From Podospora bellae-mahoneyi (taxonomy: Eukaryota; Ascomycota; Sordariomycetes; Sordariales; Podosporaceae), in NCBI RefSeq assembly GCF_035222275.1, contig NC_085884.1:1240001-1304000 (forward strand): a stretch of 64,000 nt of DNA, given 5' to 3'. Positions within the stretch are counted from its first letter, which is position 1, and each line of letters starts with the position of its first letter. The notes under the pieces are model-generated. The model was given only the letters and a program-made list of their open reading frames with translations. It ran no database searches and had not been told where the DNA came from. Both the position numbers and the translations under genes were made by a program. Below, one piece after another: positions 45,408 to 58,050 of the stretch.

Positions 45408-48400
45408 TCACAACCCCTCCCAAATCTCCCCAACCACATCCTGCAACATCCTCAACCCATAAAAACCCGCCACCCTCTTATAAACCCTCAACCTCCTCAT
45501 GACTTCCTCCCTCTTCACACTCTCCCTCCACTCCCCAGAGCAAGTACAATGTTCCATAAACTCATTCACCCTCGCCGCTCCACACTTCCCACACTTCAAA
45601 TCCTGACAGGTCCACTCGACCACTATCCCCTCCACCTCGCCCACCAGCCTCTCCTCAATCGCATTCCTATCATACTCCGCCTCGCAATACTGACAAGCCC
45701 ACCTCTTTGCCTGTGGCTCCTCGTCGGGCAAAGGCATCAAATCCTCATCCCTGCAAAAATCCAACTCCCGCGTCATGGTGCAGTTTTCACAGCTCAACTG
45801 GGTTATCTTCAACGACTCCGAGGGATTCAGAAACTGCCCCTCCTTGGAGAACTCCCTCACGTCAAAAAGCGCCAACAACTCCTTCCTCAGCAATCTCGCC
45901 TCAAGAGTGATGTTCTTGTCAAGAGAGAGCACTTGCATGAGCGCCTTGACCAGTTCCAGGATTGGGTTCGCCGTTGGCTTTGCTGACGCGCTCTTCTTAT
46001 GCGCCGGCCCTGTAGACGTAGAAGAAGGAAGCAGCTGCGGGAGGTAAGACCCAGGCAAAACAGGAAAGCTGTAGTCATTGGCCAACTCTGGGTGAAGCAT
46101 CTCCCTCTTTTGCGCCTGAATCAACCCTAGAATTTCCTTCTTGAGCGGCTTCTCAAAATTCTTCCCCAGGATGATCTGGTTAGCGCCTGTGGCGACCTTG
46201 TCATCGGCTTGTTGAGTGCTGTCACCACGGAAGGGGAGCTGGGTCATTCTTGGGGTGGCGGTGGGATCTGATCCATTAGCGGGTCGTTTGATGCCGTGCA
46301 TGAGTTCGATGAATTCGACTACCCAATCTCGGAAGACTGGCTGCAGTCGGACTGGGAGGAACGTCGCGATTTGCCAGTGCATGATCATCTGGAGATCTTG
46401 CTCATCTTTTTCGAGAACTTCCTGGCAGGCTTTACCGCCGTAGTTGAACTCGTCGTACCAAACCAGATAGTCCCAGTATTCCTTGATTTCAAGATCGATG
46501 AAGTGGAACAGGGGCTTGGCTTTGATGCTCTTGAGGATGTACTGCGAGTAGGCGTACGCATTGCCAACCTCAGATTTGGTGGTTTGCAACAAGAGGCGGT
46601 TGGCACTGGCGTACACAACGTGCGACCCCACGCGGCGGAAGTCAGCCATGAGCTGGAGAAGAGCTTTCCGGCTCATCATCTGGACATAGTAGTGCAGAGC
46701 TCTGTCATAGAGACAAGATGCCGGGGACTCAACCCAGCGGATGAGATGCTGCACCATAATATCGGCCATTGTCGACCCTTTGCAGGCCTCAGCCCACCAT
46801 GACTTGACCATCTCGCGAAGGACTTGGACACCAGCGTTCGCAAATGCATTCTCAGACTGAAACGACTCTTCCCCACCCCCGCCATTACCAGCAGGGTTGA
46901 AGGAGATACTGTCCGCGCCCTCAAGCTCGTTGATAAGAGACGACGTCAAGATGGTATTGATACCAAGATTGCGAACCTCTATATCAATGCAAACTGAAGC
47001 ATAGGTGCCAGGGGTATTAACCGAAGGCATCTGCACCTGATCAAGCGGACCAATCACGTCATCCTTCTCATACCCAGCATGGTCAGGCCGCGGGCTAGGC
47101 GACCACCACAAAACAACACTGTTGGCTTGCAGTCGGCGGGCATAGGCAACGTCGATCAAGAAGCGGGGATCGTCCCGCTCCAAGTTGCACAGTGGCACAT
47201 CGCCGTACTTGGCCAGGGCAGTTAAGTGCGTGATCCACGAACCAAGGCTAAGGTAGTGGTTCACCAGACGGCGTGCCACCACAGTTTGCCACCCAAGAGG
47301 CGGCAGCGAGCTATCGGCTGTGTCGTACTTGAGTGGCATGACAGGAAACTCACCCAAGATGGGGATATCGTGCACCAGCAGGTTGCGTTGCGAGGATTGG
47401 ATAACCATCATCGTCGGACCGGATTCCTCCTTCTTCATCTTCTTGACAATGTCGCCAACTTCGAGGAAAGCTTTGCGGCGCGTAGTGACCTGAGTAATCT
47501 TGACGCTCAGCTTCTCTTGGTATTGGAAGCGTTCTTGCCAGGTAGAGTCTTCACCCTCTTCACTGATCCGCCGAGCAAGCAAATCTGAGTAAAGCTTGGA
47601 GATGTTTGGCAAATCCTGACCGCCGTCCTTGCTCTTCTGCTGGATAATGACATGTGCTTGATCACCGGTTGTCGAGAACAAGCCGAAGATCTGCCGGTCA
47701 CCGGCGCTGATGTGTGACAGATACACATAAGACATACGGGCGCCCTCCAGATACGGTCTTGGCTTGGTTGGTTTCTTGAGACCATCAAGGTCAAACCCTT
47801 GCTCGAGACCCTTGCCAAGAACACCAGCTTGGCTGGTATCAATGGTGCAGAGATTACCCAACTGGAGAAGTGCCCGAAGGTTGAGTGGGATCTGCTTCTC
47901 ATACACGCCTTCCACACTTGGATGGTTAAACAGCAGTGAAAACTTCTCAGCCTCGGCAAAGTAGATCTCTTCTGGCACAGTGAGCTTAAAGAGGTGCACC
48001 GAAGAATGGCCATTGGGAAGTGTATGGTTGACCTGTTCCACCTGACACCCGTCAATCTCGATATCCGGCAACTCTTTGCTCTTCAAGTTCAAGAAGACCT
48101 GACGTTGGACATTGATTTTGACCGTGTGGATCTTGTTGTCGATGAGTACATAAGCAATAACAATCCCTGGCATGTCCGTTGCCTTTAGCTGGAGAATCTG
48201 CCAAGTATTCCTGAAGGTCACCTCGGCCTGGTTGCGGAAGGTCTGCTGGAGACTGTTCTGTGCATTCCCACGCCTTTCACCGAACAGATGGCGTCTCCGT
48301 GCCCTGGCCTGCTTTTGAAGCTTCCACTTCTGTTTCTGGTATTCCAAGAACGCGGGGTAGTCCTCGCTTGGATCGGGCATCTTCTTGGGAAGGGCTGCAA

Positions 48401-51400
48401 AGGGATCCTCTTCTGGCTCAGGGGACTTGCGCTTGTGAGATGACAGCACTTTTTGCGAGGCAGCAATAGCCGAGGTAACTGTCTTGGGTTTGAGCAGATC
48501 ACCAATATCCTCCAGATCTCCCAGCTGGTTGGTGATATCGTTCAAAGGGCGCTTGGTGGTGGGTCCAAAGAGATCGGTAAGCTTCTTCTGCTTCATCTTG
48601 TCGTCCTTGATGTTGATGCGGCGCTGCAGCCAGTCCGGATGGGGAATGCGCGGTACTGGGTTGCGGACCTTTTGCAGTGCTGCCGGAATGGTGATGAGCT
48701 TCTGAATGACAGAGCCAAGACGCTCACGGTAGTACTCCCAGTCAAGCAAGGCACGAGGATCCGTATCGGCTGGCTCTTCCTTGAGCCACTTCTTCAGATA
48801 CATCCGTTTGGTCTCTTCCTCGGCAGAGAAGATGGCAACTGGCACGGCACGTTCAGTGACAGGCGCCCCCTTGGGCCTGGCACAGATGATGAACTTGCAG
48901 TTCAAGCCCTTGTCTTTGACCATCGCCTCACCCAAGAAGTCAGCCAAGCGTTTGGCCGTCGTGATGGATGTGGACTTTTGTGAGCCGTATTCCTCCAGAG
49001 TCTTGGTCATGCTGCGGTTCTCGGAAATGAGCTCCATCAGCTCCTCGTCGGCAAGTGTTGTTCCTTTACTGTCGAGGACGTCGAGCCATCTGTTGGCAAC
49101 CTTGGCCACAGCGGTGTAGCACTCAGCCAGAGTGGTGCCGTCCAGGAAGAACTTGAAGATTTGCTGCTGGAAGATTTTGATGAGCTTCAGCTCACCTCTT
49201 CGCTTGACCTCGAAACCCTTCAGCTCAGCAAGACTGCCATCGTCGTTGAACACGGCATAGCGCTTCTTCAAGTTCTTGTCCTCTTCCTTCGATGTTGGAA
49301 GAACCATGGCCTTGTACGGACCATCGACTTCGAAGAAGATGGAATTGTCGCTGTGGGTCTCGTACTTGAACGTCTTCGGGTCAACAAGAGTCTGATACTG
49401 GTGGTTGGTGAACTTGTCGTGGACCAGGTGGTTCAACATGACACAGGGATACGAAATGGTCATTTTCTTGCCGTTCTTGAGCTTGAAGGTGAAGTTCTCT
49501 GGGAAAGTAGCCGGCAACATACACCAGATACCATCCGTGTCAAGCTCCAGTGGGCGACCGAGGCGCTCGACCAGAGATCTGGCAAGCTGAATAATGGTAG
49601 CGCCCGTCAGACAGGTAACGCCGGCCATTTCCATTGAGTACCAACGGGAACCCTTTCTCATGACGTATCCGTAGAAGGAGTTGAGAATGACCTTGTGCGC
49701 CAACTGCAACGAGTCAAACAGAACGATCATCTTCTTGGCGTGGTCAACCTCGGACGCTGATGCGCCTGAGCTCCTGAGGGCATCCGTCTTGCCTTTCCAC
49801 ACCTTGGCCTTTCCCTTGTAGTCGTAACGACGATCACGGAAATCGCGCACCGTGTCGATGTAGAAGGGGTTCTCTCGTTGGCAGATGATGGCTTCTCGGA
49901 CAATCGTGGTGGAGTCGTGGATCTTGTGGTAGACCTTTTGCGAGTAGAGCTGCAGTCTTTTTCTGATCAGACTTGCCTGTTCATCAGCGGGTAGTTCCCG
50001 AAACGATCTTGTCGGCATGTTAGGCTTTTTCCCTGGAAACCGTTCGCTCTCCAACGCATGCCGAATCATGTTGTACTCGTCGCGCTTCGCTGGTAGATAC
50101 TCTCCTCTCCACGCCCATGGTAACCTTCTGTCGCATGTTTTGCCAGGCCGGTTGAAGTCACAGGCTGCGCAGTCTGACTCTGAGATCATGGAATCCGGCT
50201 GCAGCCGATTGGTCGTCATGATGTTGGGATACATGGAGGCGACGTCGAGATGGTAGATGAGGGGGTTCTCGAGGCGGTTTGGCGTCTCCTTGAGGTTCAT
50301 GAGCTTGGCAACGATTTGCTCCTTCACCTCGTCGTAGTTGGTGATATCGTCCATGGACTTCTTTTCTTCGACCGTGATACTAAACTTCAAGGCAGCATCC
50401 AGATCCCTCAACAACTCATCCACTGCCCCTGTGTCAACGGCAAAGGTGACGGGGATGTCGGCCCTGAACACGCCAGCCTCGATACTTTCGACGTGTCCAC
50501 CAACATACGTCTCTGATTCCAGCAAGTGTCCTTCCCAAAATGACTCCTTGGCCTGGACGTGCTTGTTTGGAAGCACGATACCCTTTTGGTAGGCCTGCAC
50601 CATCAACAACATCTCGCACAGGGTTCCTGTACCCTTTCTGAGCGTGTCGTCTGGGCCAAGCGGTAGAATGGTACAGAGAGAGAAAATGAAGGGGTGGACG
50701 TATTTCATGTACAGATAGTAGGTGGCGACGGCATCGGAGACTGAGTACTCGGCTAGGGTTTGTGGTCTTTCTTGGGCGTAGGGTGTCATGAGTTCGGGAT
50801 CGAGTTCGTCTGGGTCGTATCCAAGCTTGGCCACCGTGACTGCCTTCAAGCCTCTGCTACCTTGTGGCAGGTAACTGTCACGGTTGACCCAGTGAAAGCA
50901 GTCCATGTGAACGCTGTAATTGCACTTGAACTGATCATCGCTGTCCCTTTTCCAACCAATTTCGTGGTACAGGTCAATCCCGTTGATGCTAGCACGGGTT
51001 TCCACGAAGGGCCAATCGAAGAAATCACCGTTGTAAGTGGCGATAACGGTTGGTCGAGCTTCCTTGATGTGGAGAAAGAACCGTTCTAGTACTGACTTCT
51101 CGTCCGGCTCGTTGAAGATCATAAACGGCCCCGGGTATTCTGGTCTTGGTGTGTAATCGAAATCCGCAATGTCTTCGGAGACAACCTCTCGGTTCGTGAT
51201 CAAGAAACCTTGCCCGTCGATCATGTAGGATATCATCATGATCTGATCCACCGCGGCATCGGGAAACTTTAATGGCGCCTTGCACGTCTCGATATCGTAG
51301 GCCATGACGACCGGATCTGCTGGGGCGAGGCGGTCCTCATTTCGAATAACTGTCGTCACACCGTTTTTGGCCTCTACAAAATACCAATTACCCACCCGAA

Positions 51401-52272
51401 TGTCTGACAGGAGTTAGCCAACAATGCGGGTAAAGAACCGAGAGGCACGTACCCAAGTCTATCATTACTCTAACGTGGTATGGGACGTCATATTCCCTGA
51501 TATCAACAATAAAATCGCTCGCCTCAGCAAATGATGTTTTGTGTCGTTGGTCGTCTCTTCGTAAGTCGTCATCAAAAAGATCAAAGTTGCCGTTTGTTCT
51601 GCCATATGTCAGTAAGCCAGCAGGAGAGAAACCCCCTGAATGTCAAACTCACGTAGCAACCTCAGCATATGTGTCCATAGCATCCATCCCCTTCTTATTC
51701 TTTTCCGCTATCGGCATAATATCCCTCCTTGCCGCCATCAAGTCTTGCACATTGTGAAACTTGATCTCGAGAAACGTCCTCCTGTATCCCAGCAAGTGAT
51801 TCGGCATGCTCAAATCCTCCTTCTCAATCTTCTTGATCGCCTTGACCACTCCACCCCCAGGTACCCTCTTGCACCACTCCTCCACCTCCCCTTCATGACC
51901 CTTTCGGCAAGCTATCAAAAAGTATGGCTCAAAGTCCACCGTCGCCTTGAATGTCTGTCCGTCCTCCTCGATGAAGTAACAGTCAAGCGCTGCCCTGCCG
52001 CCACCTCCGGGAATCCGTGGGTCGTCGATAGAGGTAGCTTGTACGTTGACCAACCAGCCCTCGCGCTTCCGTCCGGCGTCATAGCGCGCAAAACCCATAT
52101 TCTCGTCGATCTGGTGTGCCAGTGCGGTTCTCTCCCACTTCTCATCCATCGAGGTGGCCTCGCCGCGGGTGCTGGACGAGGCCGCAAAGGTTTTTGTCTT
52201 GGGCCCATGGTACGCTTGTTTGCCGCCTCGTCGGTAGCCGCCCCGGGGCTGGCGGAGGGAGGTATTCGGCAT
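45408..52272 (-). CDS. POL2: DNA polymerase epsilon catalytic subunit A
   Basis: Leading-strand replicative polymerase with proofreading; 2253 aa, close to yeast Pol2 (2222). Three exons: 52272-51653, 51598-51453 and 51403-45408, with introns of 54 and 49 nt (GTGAGT/GCAG and GTACGT/TCAG). The N-terminal Gly/Arg-rich stretch precedes the exonuclease: Exo I YDIETCKAP (Asp292, Glu294), Exo II TYNGDFFDWPF and Exo III YSVSDAVATYYLY, all intact. Polymerase motif A is DVASMYPNIMTTNR, motif B NSFYGYVMRKGSRWYSMEM and motif C ELDTDGIW (Asp877, Asp879). The long inactive C-terminal polymerase half follows, then two Cys clusters at about residues 2120-2215 (SCENC...DFCRD; CQYC...CGKCG) that bind the Dpb2-like subunit and metal. 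It faces COX20 across a shared promoter region. Fully intact and the most certain gene here. Confidence 0.98.
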
Positions 52273-52933
52273 GGTGAAGGTATGTAACTATCCCGTGGAC
52301 GGGTGTCAATTAATGTCGACCCGGGGTACTCTGTAGACTCGATGGCGCTGGCTGTCTTGGCTTTCTATGCTGGATGCCGCTGTGCGCTATACGCTATACG
52401 ATAGTGGAAGTGCCGAGCAAAAGAAACGACATTCAATCATGAAAAGGCAGCATTGAACTGATAGAAATGTCAAAGAACGAAAGACACAGCTCCTGAGTCC
52501 GTGGATTACTTGGGAAAGGTGCCAATTGGTGGTGGTGTTCGCTGTGGACCACTGCCTCGACTGTGTTGGCAAAAACCCATTAAACAAAGACGCGTTCTGA
52601 AGCGCGCTTCCAATCGCGACGCGACTTGGTGGGGCACTTAACACAGGGGTGCAACGGGGACACCAGAAACCCTAACCCTGTGTAGACAGCTTCCCCACGT
52701 TTTGGCAGACGAGTAAAAGCACAGACCACACCATCGAAACGGCAGTGGACAAATGCAAGACTTGGAGCTCTGCATCACAAGCCGAAGCTCAAGACCAAGA
52801 CAAAGTAAACAACCGGCCAGCTCAAACCCATGTATGCCTCAATTGCACCCACATACTTCCCATATCGACTGTTGACATTACCAAGTTTGCTCCAGCACCC
52901 CCCCTCCACCGAACTCAACATCTCCCACCCAAG
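52273..52933. other. shared divergent promoter region of POL2 and COX20
   Basis: 661 bp between divergent starts, with no other gene. It contains an ACGCGT box and further CGCG-rich text (GCGCGC, GCGACGCGAC) between 52590 and 52625. Confidence 0.6.
52590..52595. promoter_or_regulatory. MCB-like cell-cycle box (ACGCGT)
   Basis: Palindromic ACGCGT, the core site of the MBF (Mbp1/Swi6-type) factor that drives G1/S replication genes in yeast, 318 bp upstream of the polymerase epsilon start and 339 bp from the COX20 start. The site is seen directly; regulation by it in this fungus is inference. Confidence 0.4.
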
Positions 52934-53437
52934 ATGACCACCCCACCAAACGACTCCTCCAACAACCCCGAATCCGAACTCCCGTGGCTCCAAAAACCGA
53001 CAACAATCACGCCCTCATCACCGCCCCAAAAACAAAATCCCCAAGAAGAAGACCTCTCCCTCGCAGCAGCCCTATCAACCATCACCCCCTCCTCCTTCCT
53101 CACCGTCCACCAAACCCCCTGCGCCCGCACCGGCCTCCTAACAGGCATAGGCCTCGGCTCCGCAGTCGGCATCCTCCGCTCGATCCTCGGTCTCCCTATC
53201 CCCCGCGCCGCCAACTGGGCCGTCGGCACAGGCGCCCTGACCGCCATCCTCCAGTACGAGTACTGCCAGGCTAAGCGAAGGCAGGAGAAGGCCAAAGTGG
53301 CCAGAGTGGTAGAGGTATACGGGCAAAAACAGGCTGAGATGAGAGCGAAGGAGGAGGAGGATAGGAGGAGGAAGGCGGAAGAGGAGAGGAGGTTACTGGA
53401 GGAGCAAAAGAGGAAGAGTTGGTGGAAGGTTTGGTAG
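52934..53437 (+). CDS. COX20: cytochrome c oxidase assembly protein COX20
   Basis: 167-aa mitochondrial inner-membrane chaperone (PF12597, FAM36A) that handles newly made Cox2 for complex IV. The family core is clear: TVHQTPCARTGLLTGIGLGS (about 58-77), ILGLPIPRAANWAVGTGAL, and LQYEYCQAKRRQEK after the second membrane segment. Two hydrophobic segments flank the short PIPRAANW loop. The C-terminus is a charged coiled-coil tail (KEEEDRRRKAEEERRLLEEQ), longer than in yeast but usual in filamentous fungi. The ATG at 52934 begins a polar leader without upstream in-frame support. Divergent from the polymerase gene. Confidence 0.93.
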   Translation: MTTPPNDSSNNPESELPWLQKPTTITPSSPPQKQNPQEEDLSLAAALSTITPSSFLTVHQTPCARTGLLTGIGLGSAVGILRSILGLPIPRAANWAVGTGALTAILQYEYCQAKRRQEKAKVARVVEVYGQKQAEMRAKEEEDRRRKAEEERRLLEEQKRKSWWKVW

Positions 53438-53929
53438 GGACGTCACAAAGTGTAGGATAGTGAGGTGTAAGATAGGTTGTACATATACCAGTGGGAGCAC
53501 CAGCACCAGGGGAAGCTTTGGGTACCAATGACAAGATATCATTCATGATGGGTATATTTCCATTGTCATGTTAAAACAATTCAACACTGCGCTATTCAAC
53601 ATGTTCAAGATGCTCCTTCAAATCCACCCAAATCACACCACTGAACCACTGAGAACAAAAGGAAATTCCCCCAAAAAAAAAAAAAAAAAAAAAAAGACAA
53701 TCATCCATGCGGCCGTTATCATTACTTCAATAAATCCATGATAAAAAAAAGAAATTGTCGGCTAGCCTGCCGCTCACAAAAAGAACCAGGAACTCCATAA
53801 CCCATCATTGCTAGAACAAGCTGCCAGAACCCTGCAAAAGCCCAAGCCAGAAACCAAACGCCAGTTTTCCCAATGTATCGTTGAAAAGCCCCGTCTCCAT
53901 CCTGGAAATAAATTCCCAGCCCCCAAACC
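53438..53929. other. convergent 3' region with a poly(A) tract
   Basis: 492 bp between the COX20 stop and the stop of the next, oppositely oriented gene. It contains an uninterrupted A run of about 23 bases at about 53672-53695. No gene. Confidence 0.55.
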
Positions 53930-55039
53930 CTAAACCGTCACCTTAACCTCAGCGCCCCCGTCCAAAAACCTCACCCTCCTCCTCTCCACCTTCTTCTTCA
54001 CATCCGAGCTACTCCCACTGAAGCTAACGGCCGGACTTTCCCCTCGCCTCCTCCTCTGGCTCCTCCACGCCCTAGCCTCTCGTTCCTCTCTTTTCCTGTA
54101 CTCAGCCAGCTGCTGCTTCCTCTTCACCGTCCTCGCATAGGCCACCGCAGCCGTAGGCTTAAACCCAATCCCATTAATCCCCGTCCCATCATCATCGCTG
54201 TCATCAGGGTCATAAATCGTAATCTCGTCATCGTGCCATGTCAGCGATGCCCTTAAGGGATCCGTAATAACCGTTGTCGGTGGCTTCGGAGCAGCCGCCG
54301 TCGCCTCAGCCGGCGGTGGTTTCGGAGCCAAAATCGGGAGGTTTGTAAGTGTCATAGCCGGCAACGGAAGCTCTGCTTGCGGCTGGGGAGTAGTCTTTCG
54401 ACTGCGGGGCTTTTTCGCAGCAGGCTTTGTCCTTGATGGTAGAGTAATTGCTCGAGGCGCGGTAGTGTGCGTGTTGGCGATCGTCTCCGACTGTTCCACC
54501 ACCCCAGTATCAATCGCGAAACGGAGCGATTTTGGTGACGACTGCCGCTGCTTATCGGCGGTATCTTGGTGTTGTTGTTCTGCATCCCGCAGACTGCCCC
54601 GGGTAACCGCATCCGCTGTCACATTATCATCACTCATCACCACCTCCCGAATCCTCGCCCGTTTGCGGGATCCCCTCTCCGAATTGTCCATGTCCATCTC
54701 TGATGACGAGGAGGTATCCATCGCGCTGCCAAAATCTGGGGGGGGTCCAAAAGAGTTTCTGACACTGCCGGTGCTGTCTCCACTACTGTTGTTGAGGACG
54801 ACCCCACCCCCACTCGGCGTGGGCCCCAGGGCGAGGCCCCGGAACCTGTGTGCGACGCAGCTTCGGGGGCTTGTGCTGCCGTCGTCCGTTTGAGAGGAGT
54901 CGGGGCTGAAGGTGAACTGTTGTTGTTGATGTGCTGGAGAGGGGAAGTCGGGGATTTGACGTCCTAGTATCTGCTCGCGCTTTCGCTTCGGCGTTGAGAA
55001 GGGTGATGGCGCTGCCATTTCAGTTGTTGGTGTGAACAT
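53930..55039 (-). CDS. conserved fungal hypothetical protein, probably nuclear
   Basis: 369-aa intronless, mostly disordered protein. The N-terminus has a basic cluster (TPKRKREQILGRQIPDFPSP); the middle is Ser/Gln/Pro-rich with basic patches (RGSRKRARIREVVMSDD, KKPRSRKTT) that look like nuclear localisation signals. The ordered, conserved part is near the end: LTWHDDEITIYDPDDSDDDG then GTGINGIGFKPTAAVAYAR, followed by an Arg/Lys-rich helix (REEREARAWRSQRRRRG). I recognise the WHDDEITIYDP/GINGIGF signature as common to ascomycete proteins of unknown function. I took the ATG at 55039; reading to 55075 needs a TTG start. Confidence 0.78.
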   Translation of the reverse strand: MFTPTTEMAAPSPFSTPKRKREQILGRQIPDFPSPAHQQQQFTFSPDSSQTDDGSTSPRSCVAHRFRGLALGPTPSGGGVVLNNSSGDSTGSVRNSFGPPPDFGSAMDTSSSSEMDMDNSERGSRKRARIREVVMSDDNVTADAVTRGSLRDAEQQHQDTADKQRQSSPKSLRFAIDTGVVEQSETIANTHTTAPRAITLPSRTKPAAKKPRSRKTTPQPQAELPLPAMTLTNLPILAPKPPPAEATAAAPKPPTTVITDPLRASLTWHDDEITIYDPDDSDDDGTGINGIGFKPTAAVAYARTVKRKQQLAEYRKREEREARAWRSQRRRRGESPAVSFSGSSSDVKKKVERRRVRFLDGGAEVKVTV

Positions 55040-56012
55040 TCGAACGTTTCGGGAGGCGGCGGCGCTGGCGGTCAATTGCTGCTTGATGAATCCACCGAGC
55101 CTTATAGGGCTGCAGATGAGGTGCGGTAGTGCTTTTGGGACTCGATGATCTTGCCGACGATATAACAGCTGTGGGAGTTGGGTGAGGAGACCTGGGAGGG
55201 GGGAAGGAGATATAAACAGCTGGCTGTACGGTAGTAGGTTCCAAAAACGTGGCAGTTGAGTGCAGGTGGTCTTGACAATGGATGGCTTGCCGATGCGCTA
55301 CGCTATTGTTGGCCGCCCGGCGGTTGAATCGCTGAAGAAGGGGAGTCGGAGTCTGAATGCAGGGCACCAGTGGCTTGTGCAGGGGTTCCCCGCCCCACTT
55401 TTGGCAGTCGCATGAGCACATCGAGACCCACCTTTTGCATCTTCAACTGATCACAATCGACCCAGAGACTCCGGTCCTCCAGTCAAACGATACGTCACAT
55501 ACCCGATTGCTATTGCGGTACACGTGGGATATGTTTCACAGAATCTTTTGGTGTCTATTAACTTCGAGTGTTTGACAACCAGGACCGAGTACAAACCCAA
55601 CCTTTTGCCCAACCTGACGTTGATACCACCGATGCCAACCACGTCTTGCCCGTAGCCTTGTTTACAACCACATCGCCAAAGAGAGCTCCATAAATTTCCA
55701 AACAGCCGCAGGAATTCTAAATCTTCGAGTCTCAGAGGCGGGTGAGCATCTGTTTAGCATACAAGGGGCGTTGGTATAATGTAGTCTCAGCTTTCTCCTG
55801 CTTGGAGAAGCCATCCCAACTTCAACGCTTTGGAATCCCAGCTTGGAAGGGGTTGTGATCTCAGCATTGGGGAGTTGTAGTCCCAGCTATTAATGCAATA
55901 GACTGGTACTTACATCATCAAAATCTACACCACCCTCTATCCAGGCGATTGAGTCATTCTTCAACTTCACCATCTCAGCCCCTTGCGTGGCCTGCGTGGC
56001 TTGCGCGGCTTT
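55040..56012. other. spacer
   Basis: 973 bp without a supported gene; it includes the promoter side of the minus-strand hypothetical protein. No RNA gene seen. Confidence 0.45.
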
Positions 56013-56847
56013 CTACACCGCGAGGAAGCCATCCAGGGTGCGCTTGATAGCGCCATGGTCCCGTGCGCAATCACGGAGGGTTTCATCCAAGCACTTGTTG
56101 AAATTTTCGCGCTCCCTGTCTCGCATCTTTATCGAGTTTGCGGCTACCAATATGTCAGATTGCCCTGGCTGATCACCGAAAAGCACAGCCTTGTTGACCG
56201 TGAGCTCAATGGCAGTGACTCGATCATGAAGGGCCTGAACTGCTTGAGTAAGGGCATCCAACGTAGCAGCGTCGGTCGACAGAGCAGTGGCACCCGTAGC
56301 CGGCAAGTTGTTGTGCTTTTTGAGGGCCTCGATCGTGTCCCCTTGATCTTTGATCAAACGCGCTTGTTCCGGCAGGACCGGGTACATGTTGGCTTGCAAG
56401 TTAGTGATATTCTGGCAGAGCTGGTCAATGTCGGCCTGTGTGTCATCAACACATTCATCGGCAATCTTCACACTGGTTCCAAGGGGAAAAGGAGTCGTCT
56501 TCTCGGTGCTGTGAGGATCGAGGGCAAGGTCGGCGATACTGTCGACGGTGGAGCCCAAAGTTTTGTCAAGATCCTTGACGGCTTCTGTGGGTGCCATGTT
56601 CTTGGAGCCAACTGACACTGAAGACAGCCAATGCTCTACGTCGTCGCAACTGCCGAGGTCGACTTCAATTCCGTTGATCTCTTCATCGCGCAACACCTGC
56701 ATCACTCTTAGACACTGGAAAGAACTGCTCAGTGTCGATGGTCGAGATACTTACCTGCATAATCTGAGTGAGCGTGATCACAGCATCAGGCTGCATAGCG
56801 GCGGGGTCGAGAACGGGAGCAGCGTTGACGGTTGAAGAAACAGCCTG
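56013..56847 (-). CDS. hypothetical helical (coiled-coil) protein, 5' end uncertain
   Basis: Two exons are clear: 56714-56013 and, upstream across a 40-nt intron (GTAAGT donor, CCAG acceptor), 56847-56755. The joined frame runs from VSSTVNAAPVLDPAAMQPDA into CLRVMQVLRDEEINGIEVDL. The body is acidic and helical with heptad-like spacing (IDQLCQNITNLQANMYPVLP, LDALTQAVQALHDRVTAIEL) and ends RTLDGFLAV. No known domain is recognised. The most upstream exon is not settled: a short ATG stretch near 56895 could supply a hydrophobic start (MPTLSIIMVDFLS), but the joining intron would be too short as I read it. Confidence 0.5.
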
Positions 56848-58050
56848 AGTCCGTCATTACGTGAAACAACACGCTGAGAAAGTCAACCATGATAATTGAC
56901 AGTGTTGGCATTGCAGCGGCATTTCACAGTGAAACAAATATGTATGGAGGCAAGCCAGGGTAGAGAACCATCGACGGCGAATGTGTTTGATCGGGGACTT
57001 GCATCAACCGAACCCACGGCCGCCTTCTCGCGATGCTGGGTTTTTCTTCTTTGACTTTACCATTGTTATTTGTGAGCAGGCGGGCTGGCAAAATAGAGTT
57101 GCGAGGAGGCGATAACAGAAGCGCGGGCCGGCGAAAACAAGATGCTCAAGTGGGCAAGAAGGAAAGCTCCAACGGGTGGAAAGAGAGGCGCAAGGAGGAG
57201 GAAAAGGAGCAGAGGAAGAAGAGGGGGTCAGAAGAGGGTAATTTATACCTGAGTAGCAGAAGGCGGGGCCAGCCGATGGCCGGAATCAATCCCCATTGTT
57301 TACCTATTGTTCCCTATCATCGCAGCAAGGTGAAGAGATAAGGGACTCACACGGTTGGTCAGCAAGGTATCTACGTAAGCTGGTTGGCTGATTTTTCCAC
57401 TCGCGAAGAAGGAGCAACGCAATACTCGGAGAAATCAGGTCGCAGAAGAATGCCCTGGAAGGGCAGAGGGCACAAGGCAGGAGAGCTTAGGTGGAAGTAC
57501 GGTAGGGCAGTGGGAAGGTGAAGAAACAGGACAGCAGCAAGGAATACCGGCTATCAAGGTACTTGACGGGCATTGACACAAGGCATTGGCTCAGATAGAC
57601 ACTCAATAAATAAGAGTCTAGAACATCTGCCAATATAGATATGACAATGAAGAAGCTACCGCACCCTATGATGGCCATGATCGTGGCCTAGTTCTCATCG
57701 TGCTGCTAAATCATCCGCCACACCAGCCACACTGCACTGCCACCCCCTGACCAAGCTCTGATGACATAAGTATTGAACAAAGGCAGGCCACGTTGCGTCC
57801 TTCCCAGTGGATGGCAAATGACTTTCTCTCCTATTATGACCTTGCTGTGGATGGTAATTCTCTTTGCTCTGCTGTCGTTTAAGACTCACGCAAAGTTGAG
57901 CCTCGAGGATCCATGATCTCCATGCATAGCAAGGGATGTTTACATACTCTTCTGGCAGAGGGAGGTGTTTGGAGTTCGGTGGTTGCAAAAGACTAATGTT
58001 GCATTGTGATATCTAAGCTAAGTTATAGACTCACCAAAGAAACAACTTCT
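56848..58050. other. spacer of about 1.2 kb
   Basis: Short frames only, including an acidic/basic low-complexity frame at 57170-57230 and a hydrophobic 63-codon minus frame at 57487-57678. None has family likeness. Confidence 0.4.

Noticed and set aside
53672-53695. Poly(A) tract as a possible retroposed tail
   Set aside because: It lies between convergent gene ends with no insertion duplication or body sequence; a simple homopolymer.
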